From Candidatus Rifleibacteriota bacterium (GTDB taxonomy: Bacteria; Riflebacteria; Ozemobacteria; Ozemobacterales; Ozemobacteraceae): DNA of 26,277 nt. Under the pieces are notes generated by a model. That model was not told the origin of the DNA. It searched no databases and was given only the letters and a program-made list of their open reading frames with translations. The stretch lies in NCBI GenBank assembly GCA_017526725.1, contig JAFXRA010000119.1, positions 1 to 26,277 of the forward strand. The letters are read 5' to 3'. Position 1 is the stretch's first letter. Each line of letters starts with the position of its first letter. Below, one piece after another: positions 7,407-15,233 of this stretch. The position numbers were made by a program, and so were the translations under genes.

Positions 7407-7616
7407 TTAATTAAGTTCAAACTCAGGAACTTCGGTCATATCTAAAATAACTCCATTTTTATTCATTTCTATTTTTTGTTCATTTGCAACATGAATTATC
7501 ATTTCTGAACTGTTGGTTATGCTCCAAAAAACGACGAGCAGCAAAACAATAAACACTAAAAGAACAGTAAAACCCTTTTTATTATTTTTTCTTTTATAAC
7601 TGCTGTTATTGTTCAT
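7407..7616 (-). CDS. Small pilin-like single-pass membrane protein
   Basis: 69 residues from the ATG at 7616, chosen over the ATG at 7631 because GAGG lies 6 nt before it. A basic N-terminus ending in NKKGFTVLLVFIVLLLVV resembles a class III prepilin leader (G before F, then a hydrophobic helix). It lacks the Glu at mature position 5, as does the minor pseudopilin GspK. At this length it cannot be a full GspK. The extracytoplasmic tail is about 40 residues and acidic at the end. It overlaps the pseudopilin gene upstream and is the last gene of the secretion-like operon. Function unknown. Confidence 0.6.
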   Translation of the reverse strand: MNNNSSYKRKNNKKGFTVLLVFIVLLLVVFWSITNSSEMIIHVANEQKIEMNKNGVILDMTEVPEFELN

Positions 7617-8127
7617 CTTCAACCTCAACATCAGAAATCACATCTTCAACCTCTACGTCAGAAACCTCATCATCATTCTGTTCAAAGAATTCCATAGTCA
7701 CTTTTTCAGGCAATTCAGATTTGGATGCTTCACATTTACCTGGAACCAGAAACATATTAAACGAAAGTTTACCATTTATAACATTACATTTAACTATTTC
7801 ATCTATTCTTTTGAAATTAAAAAGCTTGAAATTATCAAACTGGTAGACTTTTCCATTTAAAAAGATTTTTTCATTATTATTCGAAATCATTAGTTTAAAG
7901 TTATCAGCTACAATACGCTTATTAGTAACACTAGTAAATGATTTGCTCTCTTTTAATAACTTCCTCAGATTCTTTTGAAATCTAATTACCCTTTCCTGTT
8001 CTTCAATACGTTTATTTTGTTCTTTATAATCATTAGTAACGGTATATATACCTTTAAAATTAAAGGCAATACCAAGAATAGCTATTACTATCATTAATTC
8101 AATTAAGGTTATCCCTCTATTATTCAT
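7606..8127 (-). CDS. Prepilin-like N-methylation protein (minor pseudopilin)
   Basis: 173 residues. The N-terminus MNNRGITLIELMIVIAIL is a textbook class III signal: cleavage after Gly, Glu at mature position 5 and a long hydrophobic helix. A prepilin peptidase would cut and methylate it. The rest (about 40-140) is a small pilin-like head, and the C-terminus is strongly acidic with repeated DVEVED-type segments. GspH/GspI-like minor pseudopilins have this size. The start overlaps the end of the preceding operon gene, and GAGG is present about 8 nt upstream. No prepilin peptidase gene is in the window. Confidence 0.85.
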   Translation of the reverse strand: MNNRGITLIELMIVIAILGIAFNFKGIYTVTNDYKEQNKRIEEQERVIRFQKNLRKLLKESKSFTSVTNKRIVADNFKLMISNNNEKIFLNGKVYQFDNFKLFNFKRIDEIVKCNVINGKLSFNMFLVPGKCEASKSELPEKVTMEFFEQNDDEVSDVEVEDVISDVEVEDEQ

Positions 8128-8506
8128 TAAAAGATACCTCTTTTTTATAAATTCTCTTTACTTCTGGAAAATAGGCTATGCCGAACTGCTCTTTATAATA
8201 TACTCCCAGCAGAATATCTATTTTTTTGTTATCTAATCTGATCTTAAGCTTATATGAATCATCTTTTATCATATCTTTATATTTAGAAAAATCTAGTTTT
8301 TCAGGGCTAATACCTGTTTTTAAATCATATTTAATCTTTTCTGCTATGCTGTCTAAAACCATTAATACAGTATTATTCTCAATCAGTCGTGTTACCATGT
8401 AATTACGGCTGCTAAGCAAATTATAAACAGCCGAATAAAATATCATGGAACAAACTATCAATACGCTTAATTCTATAAGCATAGTAGCTTTTCTGTTTTT
8501 TTTCAT
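8120..8506 (-). CDS. Prepilin-like minor pseudopilin with Ala at -1
   Basis: 128 residues. The N-terminus MKKNRKATMLIELSVLIV reads as a class III prepilin signal with Ala rather than Gly before the cleavage site. Mature Thr-Met-Leu-Ile-Glu then places Glu at position 5. A hydrophobic helix continues to about residue 28. The remaining ~100 residues would be a small periplasmic head. The ATG at 8506 is preceded by GGAG and overlaps the GspF-like stop by 4 bp. Substitution of Gly by Ala at -1 is tolerated by some prepilin peptidases. Confidence 0.75.
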   Translation of the reverse strand: MKKNRKATMLIELSVLIVCSMIFYSAVYNLLSSRNYMVTRLIENNTVLMVLDSIAEKIKYDLKTGISPEKLDFSKYKDMIKDDSYKLKIRLDNKKIDILLGVYYKEQFGIAYFPEVKRIYKKEVSFNE

Positions 8507-9564
8507 AATATACTCCAGGCAAAATTACTGTAACTGCCGAAGAAGCCTGTGACTACCAGCATTACCATTATTCCTGCAATGATTAAAGGAATATAAAAGA
8601 GTTTGTCGGAAATAGATTTAATTAAATTGATTGTTTCAAAATTAAAGTTATCATAAGCATAATTTAATTTAGCGGGAAGTTCATCAACACTTTCTTTGCC
8701 ATTTAGGAAGTCAGACAGGATACCTGAATTAATCAAAACTTCGGAAAGATTATTCCCTTCAGAAAAAGCCTTATTAAATTTTAAAAGTTCTCTGCTTTCT
8801 TCTTCCCCGACAAAATTGATTGAAGCTTCTATTGCTTGATTCAAAGAATAACCAGCAGATACATATATTGATAAAAGAGCGGCTAATCTTGACTTTTCAT
8901 TCATTTCATCTGCTTTATCTAGCCCAGAGATCTTAGCCCACAGAGAAGTCTTTATGAACCTGCCTGAAAGCATATAAATTGCGCAATCAATTATTAAATA
9001 TGCCATTAAACCAGGTATTATAAGAGAAATTGGCCATAATGAGTTTTTGGCAAAATATAAAAGTCTGAAGCTCCATCCATCCAGCGTAGAATCCAGACTG
9101 CTCATTGTCTCCATCAAAGGAAATGAATGAAAATTCAAATAAAGAACAAAAGCGAAAGAAAACAACATTACCAGCAGAGGATACCAGACTAGGCATCTAA
9201 TCTGCTTATTACAGGTTTCTTGCTTTATAAGATACTTAGTATAGATTTCAAATACCTTAACAAGTTTTTCATTGCCAAGAAGAGGCAACAGTCTGCCTAA
9301 CACCGGGTCAAATCCCTTTAATGAATTCTTAGCTTCATCTATTGAATAGCCTTTTTTAAGCTTATCAACAAGGTCATTTAACCAAATAATCGACTGTTTA
9401 TTGTCATTTTTATTTACAAGCTTTTCAAGAGCCGGAATCAGGTTCATTCCACTTTTTGAGGCAGCAACAATCAGTCTGCAAAAGGCGATGAGCTCTTCCT
9501 GATTAGTCAGTCTATTGCCCAAAACGGTTTTTTGAAGGTTATTATCAAGAACAATCTCTGACAT
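8503..9564 (-). CDS. GspF/PilC-like inner-membrane platform protein, second copy
   Basis: 353 residues from the ATG at 9564, where TAATG couples it to the previous gene; a GTG at 9576 is the alternative. The layout is that of type II secretion F-family proteins: a soluble helical N-part, a membrane segment (YPLLVMLFSFAFVLYLNF), a second near SLIIPGLMAYLIIDCAIY, another helical segment with an AALLSIYVSAGYSLNQAI motif, and a C-terminal membrane helix (FYIPLIIAGIMVMLVVTG). These proteins link the cytoplasmic ATPase to the growing pseudopilus. Two consecutive F-like genes in one operon are unusual. Confidence 0.75.
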   Translation of the reverse strand: MSEIVLDNNLQKTVLGNRLTNQEELIAFCRLIVAASKSGMNLIPALEKLVNKNDNKQSIIWLNDLVDKLKKGYSIDEAKNSLKGFDPVLGRLLPLLGNEKLVKVFEIYTKYLIKQETCNKQIRCLVWYPLLVMLFSFAFVLYLNFHSFPLMETMSSLDSTLDGWSFRLLYFAKNSLWPISLIIPGLMAYLIIDCAIYMLSGRFIKTSLWAKISGLDKADEMNEKSRLAALLSIYVSAGYSLNQAIEASINFVGEEESRELLKFNKAFSEGNNLSEVLINSGILSDFLNGKESVDELPAKLNYAYDNFNFETINLIKSISDKLFYIPLIIAGIMVMLVVTGFFGSYSNFAWSIL

Positions 9565-10553
9565 TATGCAAAACACCCCAAAACAATATTGTTTAAAGAA
9601 CCAAATAAAACGGAAGCCATAAGTGCAAAAAACATACTTTGAAGAATTACTATCAATACTTCTGCAATTTTAATCTTAGATAAAGAAGAAAGCATAATTC
9701 TTTCATTAATAATCATCGCTCCTTCTTTTAAAACTGCTCTGTCATTCTCATAATAACTAAGGTTCAAAAGCCATTCTGTATAATGGCTTAAACCTATATT
9801 ATTAAATGAATCTTCCTGCTTTTCTCCATTTTTCAAACTTTCAACAGCACGTCTGATATTTTTATGTATTCTTGGGAAACAAGATGAATTAGCCATCATA
9901 TCAAGTATTTTTAGCTGCTCACTTCTATCAAAAGAAGAAATCAGTGCCAGTAAATCAGCTTCTTCGTGTTCTTTCTTCATATTATTAAGACTAAAGCAAA
10001 TTACTATTAAAAAGCATATGAATCCAAAATAGAACAGAAGGAACAGGAAAAATAAACCGGGATAGCTTCTGTAAACTACTTTTAATAGATTATTTGTAGG
10101 AACATCCATTCCTAAAGATATTTCATAAAACTGAGGCAAAACAAAACTTGATGCAAAAAATGCAGTGCTGCATATAACGATCGTAGTAATAAAAACCAGT
10201 AAGTAACTAATGGCATTTGATCCATGAAACTTTGATTCTGACCAGTTTTTTAAAATAATGCCCTTTTGTCTGTCAGAAAGAGAAGAAGCTAAGACAAATC
10301 TGTCCTTTTGCTTAAGTTTTAGGCTATAATCACTAAAAGCATGTCTTAAGTCTTCGCCTTTTTTTACTAAATATTCAGCATTGGAAAGAGCTATTTTTTG
10401 TTTTCTATTATCAACCTCTTCCGAAGCTGCCTTTAAAGCATTTGCAAGAGAATAGCCATTACACAGCTTATTCCCTATAAATAAAGCCAGATTGGTTGAT
10501 ACTCTGCTGTATCTATCTGCCCAGTAATATTTATCAATAAACCTTTCTATCAT
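9564..10553 (-). CDS. GspF/PilC-like inner-membrane platform protein, first copy
   Basis: 329 residues. It has the F-family pattern, with an N-terminal soluble segment (FIGNKLCNGYSLANALKAAS matching the GxxlxxAL repeat), a membrane segment near 115-140, a second near 155-190 (LFFLFLLFYFGFICFLIVICF), a second repeat, and a C-terminal helix (VLIVILQSMFFALMASVLF). It is divergent, so the call rests on topology, repeats and gene order. It is coupled to the ATPase gene by an ATGA overlap and to the second F-like gene by TAATG. The two F-like proteins might form a heteromeric platform. Confidence 0.65.
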   Translation of the reverse strand: MIERFIDKYYWADRYSRVSTNLALFIGNKLCNGYSLANALKAASEEVDNRKQKIALSNAEYLVKKGEDLRHAFSDYSLKLKQKDRFVLASSLSDRQKGIILKNWSESKFHGSNAISYLLVFITTIVICSTAFFASSFVLPQFYEISLGMDVPTNNLLKVVYRSYPGLFFLFLLFYFGFICFLIVICFSLNNMKKEHEEADLLALISSFDRSEQLKILDMMANSSCFPRIHKNIRRAVESLKNGEKQEDSFNNIGLSHYTEWLLNLSYYENDRAVLKEGAMIINERIMLSSLSKIKIAEVLIVILQSMFFALMASVLFGSLNNIVLGCFA

Positions 10554-11827
10554 TTGATATCCTGAGAATTAATCTTTTTTATAATTGGAATCTGAGTAAC
10601 GCTAGTTTCTTTATAAGTAAGTTTTAAATGTAGAATACCTTTTAACCCTGCAAGAATCAACTTATTTCCTGCCGCCATCATTTTAATTCTGTCAATAGCC
10701 TCATCTGGCGAACCAGCGTGGAAAGTAGCAAAGACAAGATGTCCAGACAGCCCAGCCTGGAGAGCTTCATTAATAGACTCAACGTCTCTTATTTCGCCCA
10801 AAGCAATTATATCAGGGTCTTGCCTTAAAAGATGCTTAAAGGCTGAAGCCAGACTTCTCTCTGTTTTGGGGTCGAAGGAAGACTGGCATATTCCGTCTAT
10901 ATAAGCCTCAACAGGGTCTTCTATGCTGACAGCACGAACCTGGCCATCAACGGAAGAAATTAATTCAGAGAGAGTTGCATACATAGCAGTAGTCTTGCCG
11001 GAACCTACAGAACCCGTAATGATAAAAAGACCTGTTTCTTCTCTTACCATTTTTAACCAGGTATCTTTTGCTTCCTTAGACCAGCCCAAAGAATCTATGT
11101 TAGGAAACTTTACTGCACCTATCACTCTAAAAGAGGCTCTTTCGCCTAAATCAGCAGGGAAAGTTGAAAGTCTTATATCAATGTTGAGAAACCTGAAAGC
11201 ACCTTCCTGAGCCTTATTAGATAACTGATTATCACAGCCGGCCAGATATTTGGCTCTGGCTATAAAATGTTCATAGTTGACTTTGCTCATTTCGCAGCAA
11301 TATCGAAGTTTCCCAGCCATTCTGTATGATACTTTTACAGAGCTTTCTGCCGGCTCGAAATGAATATCTGAGAAATTGTTGTCTACTGCGGTTTTTAAAA
11401 GTATTTCAACTGCCCTGACAAATGGGTTCCCTCTATAACTGAAAGCTTTAAGGAAATAAGCAAAACCAAGCTGAGGAACAACTTTGTCTACCTTCATAAA
11501 GCTCTGATATTCGTTTACTTCCTTAGCCAGACGCAAAATAAGGTTGCTGATATCAGGCGCTTCTTTGCCTGCTTTAAACGAATAATCTTTATTATCAGCG
11601 GTTTTTATGTGAATAATGCTGCCTGAACATTCAATCGCCTCAATTTCGGAATAAGGCAGATTTAACTCTTTTTTATCGGCAGTAAAGGTAATATTTTCTG
11701 CATCAACAACAAATGGCTTCTGCCCAAAAATCCGCGCAAAGAAACCTGGTTCGCAACTCCAAGGCAATATTCCAAAATTATCTGCCTTTATTTCTGATTT
11801 AGAAATGTTCTGATTTATCTGCTCCAT
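10550..11827 (-). CDS. GspE/PilB-family secretion ATPase with atypical N-terminal domain
   Basis: 425 residues. The ATPase part shows SDIHFEP at 153-159, Walker A GSVGSGKTT at 272-280, Asp box SIEDPVE at 301-307, Walker B DPDIIALGEIRD at 337-348 and His box GHLVFATFHAGS at 362-373. It should hydrolyse ATP in the cytoplasm to drive pseudopilus assembly. The Cys4 zinc-binding segment of typical GspE/PilB is absent and the protein is short. The N-terminal ~100 residues do not look like the usual MshEN domain. Residues about 36-86 have alternating strands (FVVDAENITFT, LPYSEIEAIECSGSIIHIKT) that resemble a bacterial PH-like domain; that is inference. It is first of six overlapping genes. No clear ribosome binding site precedes the ATG. 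Confidence 0.85.
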   Translation of the reverse strand: MEQINQNISKSEIKADNFGILPWSCEPGFFARIFGQKPFVVDAENITFTADKKELNLPYSEIEAIECSGSIIHIKTADNKDYSFKAGKEAPDISNLILRLAKEVNEYQSFMKVDKVVPQLGFAYFLKAFSYRGNPFVRAVEILLKTAVDNNFSDIHFEPAESSVKVSYRMAGKLRYCCEMSKVNYEHFIARAKYLAGCDNQLSNKAQEGAFRFLNIDIRLSTFPADLGERASFRVIGAVKFPNIDSLGWSKEAKDTWLKMVREETGLFIITGSVGSGKTTAMYATLSELISSVDGQVRAVSIEDPVEAYIDGICQSSFDPKTERSLASAFKHLLRQDPDIIALGEIRDVESINEALQAGLSGHLVFATFHAGSPDEAIDRIKMMAAGNKLILAGLKGILHLKLTYKETSVTQIPIIKKINSQDIK

Positions 11828-11881
11828 ATTAGATTAAATTTAACATTTCACTTTTTTTTAATCAATGATAATATTCCTAAC
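11828..11881. promoter_or_regulatory. Divergent intergenic region between secretion ATPase and exported protein
   Basis: Only 54 bp separate two divergent ATGs, so both promoters must lie here or extend into the genes. GATAAT/TAATAT (11867-11874) sits 7-9 nt before the plus-strand ATG. No good -35 or Shine-Dalgarno site is visible in either direction, so one or both transcripts could be leaderless or nearly so. Confidence 0.35.
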
Positions 11882-12322
11882 ATGAAAAAAATCTTATTAC
11901 TTATTGTTTACATTATTTGCTCTAGTTTTATCTTATCTGCCGATGAGCTTTCCACTATAGAAAAAGCTGCTATTATGGCGAATAACCGTCTTACACAAGG
12001 AATACTTTTAACAGAAATCAAAGATGAAAAAAGTTTTGAGGAACAAGCGGGAAAGCAGATTGAGTTTGCTCTTATTTCTTTAAATGCTGAAAATCTTTTA
12101 ACAGAAGACTGGTATGACTTAGTCTTATACTGCCTTGCTCGCAAGCATAAATACTATAATCTCGCTCTTTCTATCCTAAAAAAGGAATATGAAATAGAAA
12201 AGTATCCTAGACTTAGAAAATGGATACAGAAAAGAATTAACCTGCTTCAACAAAAAGATTTTTGCGAAGAAGATTTCGATATTAATTCCGAGCTTTCAGA
12301 TTTAAGAAAGAGCCTGTTTTAA
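11882..12322 (+). CDS. Small exported alpha-helical protein, unknown
   Basis: 146 residues. The N-terminus MKKILLLIVYIICSSFILSA is a Sec signal peptide with probable cleavage before DEL. The mature part is almost entirely helical and charged, with helix-turn patterns (DWYDLVLYCLARKHKYYNLALSILKKEY) that resemble one or two TPR-like repeats. A TPR-like protein divergent from a pilus/secretion operon might serve as an assembly accessory, but this is inference. No catalytic motif. It converges on the broken plsC gene, 30 bp apart. Confidence 0.7.
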   Translation: MKKILLLIVYIICSSFILSADELSTIEKAAIMANNRLTQGILLTEIKDEKSFEEQAGKQIEFALISLNAENLLTEDWYDLVLYCLARKHKYYNLALSILKKEYEIEKYPRLRKWIQKRINLLQQKDFCEEDFDINSELSDLRKSLF

Positions 12323-12352
12323 GAAATTGAGAATTGAGATGTAACACTGCGT

Positions 12353-13180
12353 TCAGTTGCTCTGGGCTTGATTGTGCTGCTGTTCTAAGCTCTGATGCTC
12401 TAATCTCTTTAAATATTCCGGGTCTCTTACATCGTAGCCCATTGTCTTTGTACCAACATCAGTAATGCGTTTATAAAGCATTTCAATGATGTCTTTTTCT
12501 GTTTTGCCGGCTTCTAATTCAGCTTTAGTATCAATAGGTTCTAAAAATATTACTTTAAGCTTTGCCGGTCTTGGCAAAATGCAACCAATAGGTGTTATGT
12601 TATGAGAATTTGCTATATAAGCAGGAATAATCGGAATTTTCTTCTTTATAGCTAATTTAATAGCACCGGGTTTGAATTCGCTTACAAAACCTTTGCGATT
12701 TCTTGTTCCTTCAGGGAAAATACCTAAGCATTTGCCTTCTGATAAATATTTAAAAGCAGTTTTTATAGCTGTAGAATCAGTTTTAGAGCGGTCAACCGGA
12801 TAGCATAAAACTTTTCTTAAGTAAAAACCTTATATAGGAACTTCAAAAGCTTCTTTCTTAACCATAATATATAGTGGGCGCATAATGCTCATACCCATTA
12901 TAAAACCGTCTAATATAGATTCGTGATTGGCTACGGTAACAAAACCAGCCTGTTTATCCTGAGGAACATAATGAGAGTTGTGTATTTCTAATCCGTTGTA
13001 AAGAGTAAAGAATACTTTCCAGAAAACGTCTGTCCAATACTGCCATGGTTCTGAAGGCTGAGTTTCTGCTATCCAGCCTTCGTTACCCCCGGTCGGCTTA
13101 AACCAGTATCTGCATAGTTTCCATAAAGCGTAAGAAGCTATTAAAATGGGAATTATGAGTATATATTTTAGTTTTTTCAT
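12353..13180 (-). pseudogene. plsC: plsC-like 1-acylglycerol-3-phosphate acyltransferase interrupted by in-frame TAA
   Basis: A single frame from ATG 13180 (AAAGG 7 nt upstream; the ATG at 13195 has none) reads through to TGA at 12353, except for one TAA at 12830-12832. Before it lie a membrane segment and the acyltransferase motif NHESILD (NHx4D). Immediately after it the same frame continues GFYLRKVLCYPVDRS, then the FPEGTRNRKG motif, IPIIPAYIAN and an intact C-terminus. Relatives read VPI-hydrophobic-GF at the stop, so a Leu codon TTA to TAA is the simplest change. An intact enzyme would acylate lysophosphatidic acid in phospholipid synthesis. TAA is an ordinary stop elsewhere here (e.g. 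rpsI), so recoding is unlikely. A recent nonsense mutation, strain variation or a base-calling error are the options. It is last in the cdd-cheW gene run. Confidence 0.8.
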
Positions 13181-13205
13181 GATTAGACCTTTCATCTATC
13201 GGGAA

Positions 13206-13820
13206 CTATTCGAAGGGGTTAAGGGCGCCGGATATAATCTTCTTCAGTAGTCCGCTCTTATCAGCATCTGCAACATCGCCAATAATACCCTTTACATACT
13301 TTTCCTTAAGCGTATCGCCTGGAACTTTCCAGTTATTTACTCGTATTTCAGATGGAAAACTATGCTGCCCATCCTTAAAAACGACAAAGCTGATTACAAG
13401 CTTTCTAAATGTATAACCAGAGCCAATCAGATAATAACGCAATTCTTTGTTCTTATAACTGTGGCGAACTCTATTCAAACAAAAACCCGAAACAGGTGGA
13501 ATCTGAACAGAAGCCAGCAACGCATTATACTCGCCGCTTGTCAAACCTAATGAGTTGTAATCCTTCGAATCCTTATTACCGATTGTTTTTTCCTGTAAGC
13601 TCCAGAAATCATGTTCGGTAGGCCCTTCAAATTCAGGGAGTTTTTCTTCAGCCGCAACTGCTCTAATTATTGGAACAAAGAAATATATGCCTGCCCCAAC
13701 GGATATAATTGTAAAAAAGAACAAGCAGACAAAAAAGCAGCCCATTCCTTTTAATAAAGCAACGAAGCCGCTTTCCTTTTTCTTAGATGTTTTATTCTTT
13801 TTGTCTGAAGTATCAGACAT
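13206..13820 (-). CDS. Unknown single-pass membrane protein
   Basis: 204 residues. A lysine- and serine-rich cytoplasmic start (1-25) is followed by a membrane helix at about 27-50 (MGCFFVCLFFFTIISVGAGIYFFV). The external domain of ~150 residues has a GLTSGEYNALLAS segment and alternating beta-like stretches (LRYYLIGSGYTFRKLVISFVVFKDG). The pattern of a membrane anchor plus a small domain with SGEYNALL recalls uncharacterised exported proteins; no named family was recognised. It starts 2 bp after the cheW stop, so it is co-transcribed with cheW and the plsC remnant. Confidence 0.75.
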   Translation of the reverse strand: MSDTSDKKNKTSKKKESGFVALLKGMGCFFVCLFFFTIISVGAGIYFFVPIIRAVAAEEKLPEFEGPTEHDFWSLQEKTIGNKDSKDYNSLGLTSGEYNALLASVQIPPVSGFCLNRVRHSYKNKELRYYLIGSGYTFRKLVISFVVFKDGQHSFPSEIRVNNWKVPGDTLKEKYVKGIIGDVADADKSGLLKKIISGALNPFE

Positions 13821-13822
13821 GA

Positions 13823-14308
13823 TTAACCGATTCTTTCCAATACAGACTTTTCTTCGAAAGACAATAATCTTTCTATATCAAGAAGAATAATAAGCTTATT
13901 TTCTATTTTTGCAACACCCTGAATGTATTGAGAACTTATATTTGCTGAGAACATTGGCGGAGCTTTTTCAATATCATCAGCATAGAATTTCATAACTTCA
14001 GAAACATTGTCAACGATTAAACCTACCTGATTCTTTTCCAGTTCAACTATCAAAATCTTGCAACTTTGCCTGTTGGTTTCAGTGATTGATAAATCAAATC
14101 GTTTTCTTAAGTCTAAAACAGGTATGATTTTACCACGAATATTGATTACGCCTTCGACAAACTGAGGCGATTTTGGAATTTTTCTTATATCAGTCATTGG
14201 AACGATTTCACGAACCTTATTGATATAAATGGCATATTCGTCATCGCCCAAGTAAAAGCCAACGGCTTGAACTTCCTGTCTAACACTTACTTTTTTTGCA
14301 GTAGCCAT
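13823..14308 (-). CDS. cheW: CheW-family chemotaxis scaffold protein
   Basis: 161 residues and nearly all CheW domain (from about 11): FYLGDDEYAIYINKVREIV, then GVINIRGKIIPVLDLRKRF (the hallmark NxRGxxxPVxDLR region), VGLIVDNVSEV and a C-terminal KIENKLIILLDIERLL. CheW couples chemoreceptors to the CheA kinase in the cytoplasm. No cheA, receptor or flagellar gene is present in the window, so it works with partners encoded elsewhere, or in a non-flagellar pathway. GAGGAAA precedes the ATG. It starts where the DUF1232 gene stops. Confidence 0.93.
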   Translation of the reverse strand: MATAKKVSVRQEVQAVGFYLGDDEYAIYINKVREIVPMTDIRKIPKSPQFVEGVINIRGKIIPVLDLRKRFDLSITETNRQSCKILIVELEKNQVGLIVDNVSEVMKFYADDIEKAPPMFSANISSQYIQGVAKIENKLIILLDIERLLSFEEKSVLERIG

Positions 14309-14595
14309 TATTTATTTTCCTCATTATTTGTTTTTTGTTTTTCATTATTAATAGCAGTATCTTGAACTTTCTTTTCAAAAGCCGCTTTTTTGTTTTTCAT
14401 ATAGACCAGAAACTGAACAATTTCTGCCAATACAATGCCAAAATCATCCAAATAACCAATTATAGGTCCAAATACAGCCTCAGAAGCAATATCAAATGGT
14501 GACAAAATATAAATAATTGTCAAAATAAGAAGAACCTTCTGGGCATTTGGATTATTATGGAGTCTTTTTATTAAAGAGGGCTGTTCTTCGTTCAT
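14308..14595 (-). CDS. DUF1232 (YkvA-type) small membrane protein
   Basis: 95 residues. The central part (about 20-67) matches the DUF1232 pattern: LLILTIIYILSPFDIASE then GPIIGYLDDFGIVLAEIVQFLVY, with the conserved SP(F/I)D and GYLDD. Two membrane-associated helices are followed by a charged, Asn/Lys/Glu-rich C-terminal tail of about 25 residues. Function of the family is unknown. The ATG overlaps the cdd stop (ATGA) and the gene ends at the cheW start. Confidence 0.85.
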   Translation of the reverse strand: MNEEQPSLIKRLHNNPNAQKVLLILTIIYILSPFDIASEAVFGPIIGYLDDFGIVLAEIVQFLVYMKNKKAAFEKKVQDTAINNEKQKTNNEENK

Positions 14596-14984
14596 TTCAT
14601 TTCAAAATCAAAGCTTAAAGGAAGAACTTCTTTTATATTTGTTCTCTTAACTTCGCCTTTATTATTAGCAAGTAATATTTCTAAATCATGAGAGAATTCG
14701 CTGATGACCTGTCTGCAAATTCCGCATGGAGGAGTGAATTCTTCTCTATCAACATAAATAACAAGTTTTTTAAATTCTCTTTCACCATTTACAACGGCTG
14801 AGAAAATAGCTGTTCTTTCAGCGCAGTTTGTAGCTCCAAAGCTGACATTTTCTATATTGCAACCCTGAAAGACTTTTCCAGAAGCAGTCAACAAAGCAGC
14901 CCCAACATGAAATTTAGAATATGGAGCATAAGCCTTTTTACTAGCTTCAATTGCCTGATTTATCAATTCTTGTTCTGTTACCAT
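14592..14984 (-). CDS. cdd: Cytidine deaminase
   Basis: 130 residues, the usual length of the tetrameric, small-subunit cytidine deaminase. The zinc site is complete: NCAERTA supplies the first Cys with the proton-shuttle Glu, and PPCGICRQ supplies the other two Cys. The substrate-binding segment GCNIENVSFGATNCAERT is also intact. It converts cytidine and deoxycytidine to uridine and deoxyuridine in pyrimidine salvage. AAAAGGAG precedes the ATG by about 9 nt. It leads a run of overlapping genes (DUF1232, cheW, unknown, plsC remnant) and may be transcribed together with the 26-codon ORF upstream. Confidence 0.95.
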   Translation of the reverse strand: MVTEQELINQAIEASKKAYAPYSKFHVGAALLTASGKVFQGCNIENVSFGATNCAERTAIFSAVVNGEREFKKLVIYVDREEFTPPCGICRQVISEFSHDLEILLANNKGEVKRTNIKEVLPLSFDFEMK

Positions 14985-15029
14985 AAGTAATCACTCCTTT
15001 TCAATAAACTCTTTATAAGCAAATCTCTT

Positions 15030-15110
15030 TTATGGAAAATAAATCATAGCTAAAATAAAAAGAAGAACTATTTCAAGAATTTTAGCTATAAATTCATCAT
15101 CAGTCATCAT
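15030..15110 (-). CDS. Possible 26-residue membrane peptide
   Basis: A 26-codon ORF starts MMTDDEFIAKILEIV, continues as an uninterrupted hydrophobic helix (LLFILAMIYF) and ends in Pro-TAA. AAGGTG lies about 8 nt before the ATG and a TTGTCT/TATAAT promoter about 95 bp upstream. The acidic start with one membrane helix is typical of small bacterial membrane proteins. It sits 45 bp before cdd. A chance ORF is possible in such AT-rich DNA. Confidence 0.4.
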   Translation of the reverse strand: MMTDDEFIAKILEIVLLFILAMIYFP

Positions 15111-15203
15111 AGAATTACACCTTTTTCTAAAGCCGTTATTACCAATGCCAATTCTGAATGACTTATTGCCTAATAAACAAGTTTATCACGCATTTCTACA
15201 TAT

Positions 15204-15233
15204 ATTATAATCAAATATAGAAGTAAAAGACAA
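15204..15233 (-). promoter_or_regulatory. Promoter for the small ORF and cdd gene run
   Basis: On the minus strand TTGTCT (15228-15233) and a perfect TATAAT (15204-15209) are 18 nt apart. The -35 lies directly downstream of the rpsI terminator, consistent with a fresh transcription unit reading towards cdd. Confidence 0.55.

Noticed and set aside
12353..12577. A separate 74-residue gene with its own start
   Set aside because: It is the C-terminal part of the broken plsC frame; the same frame continues upstream with the FPEGTR motif and no ribosome binding site precedes its ATG.
12353..13180. Reassignment of TAA as a sense codon to rescue plsC
   Set aside because: TAA is used as a normal stop by rpsI and other genes in the window, so recoding is not supported.
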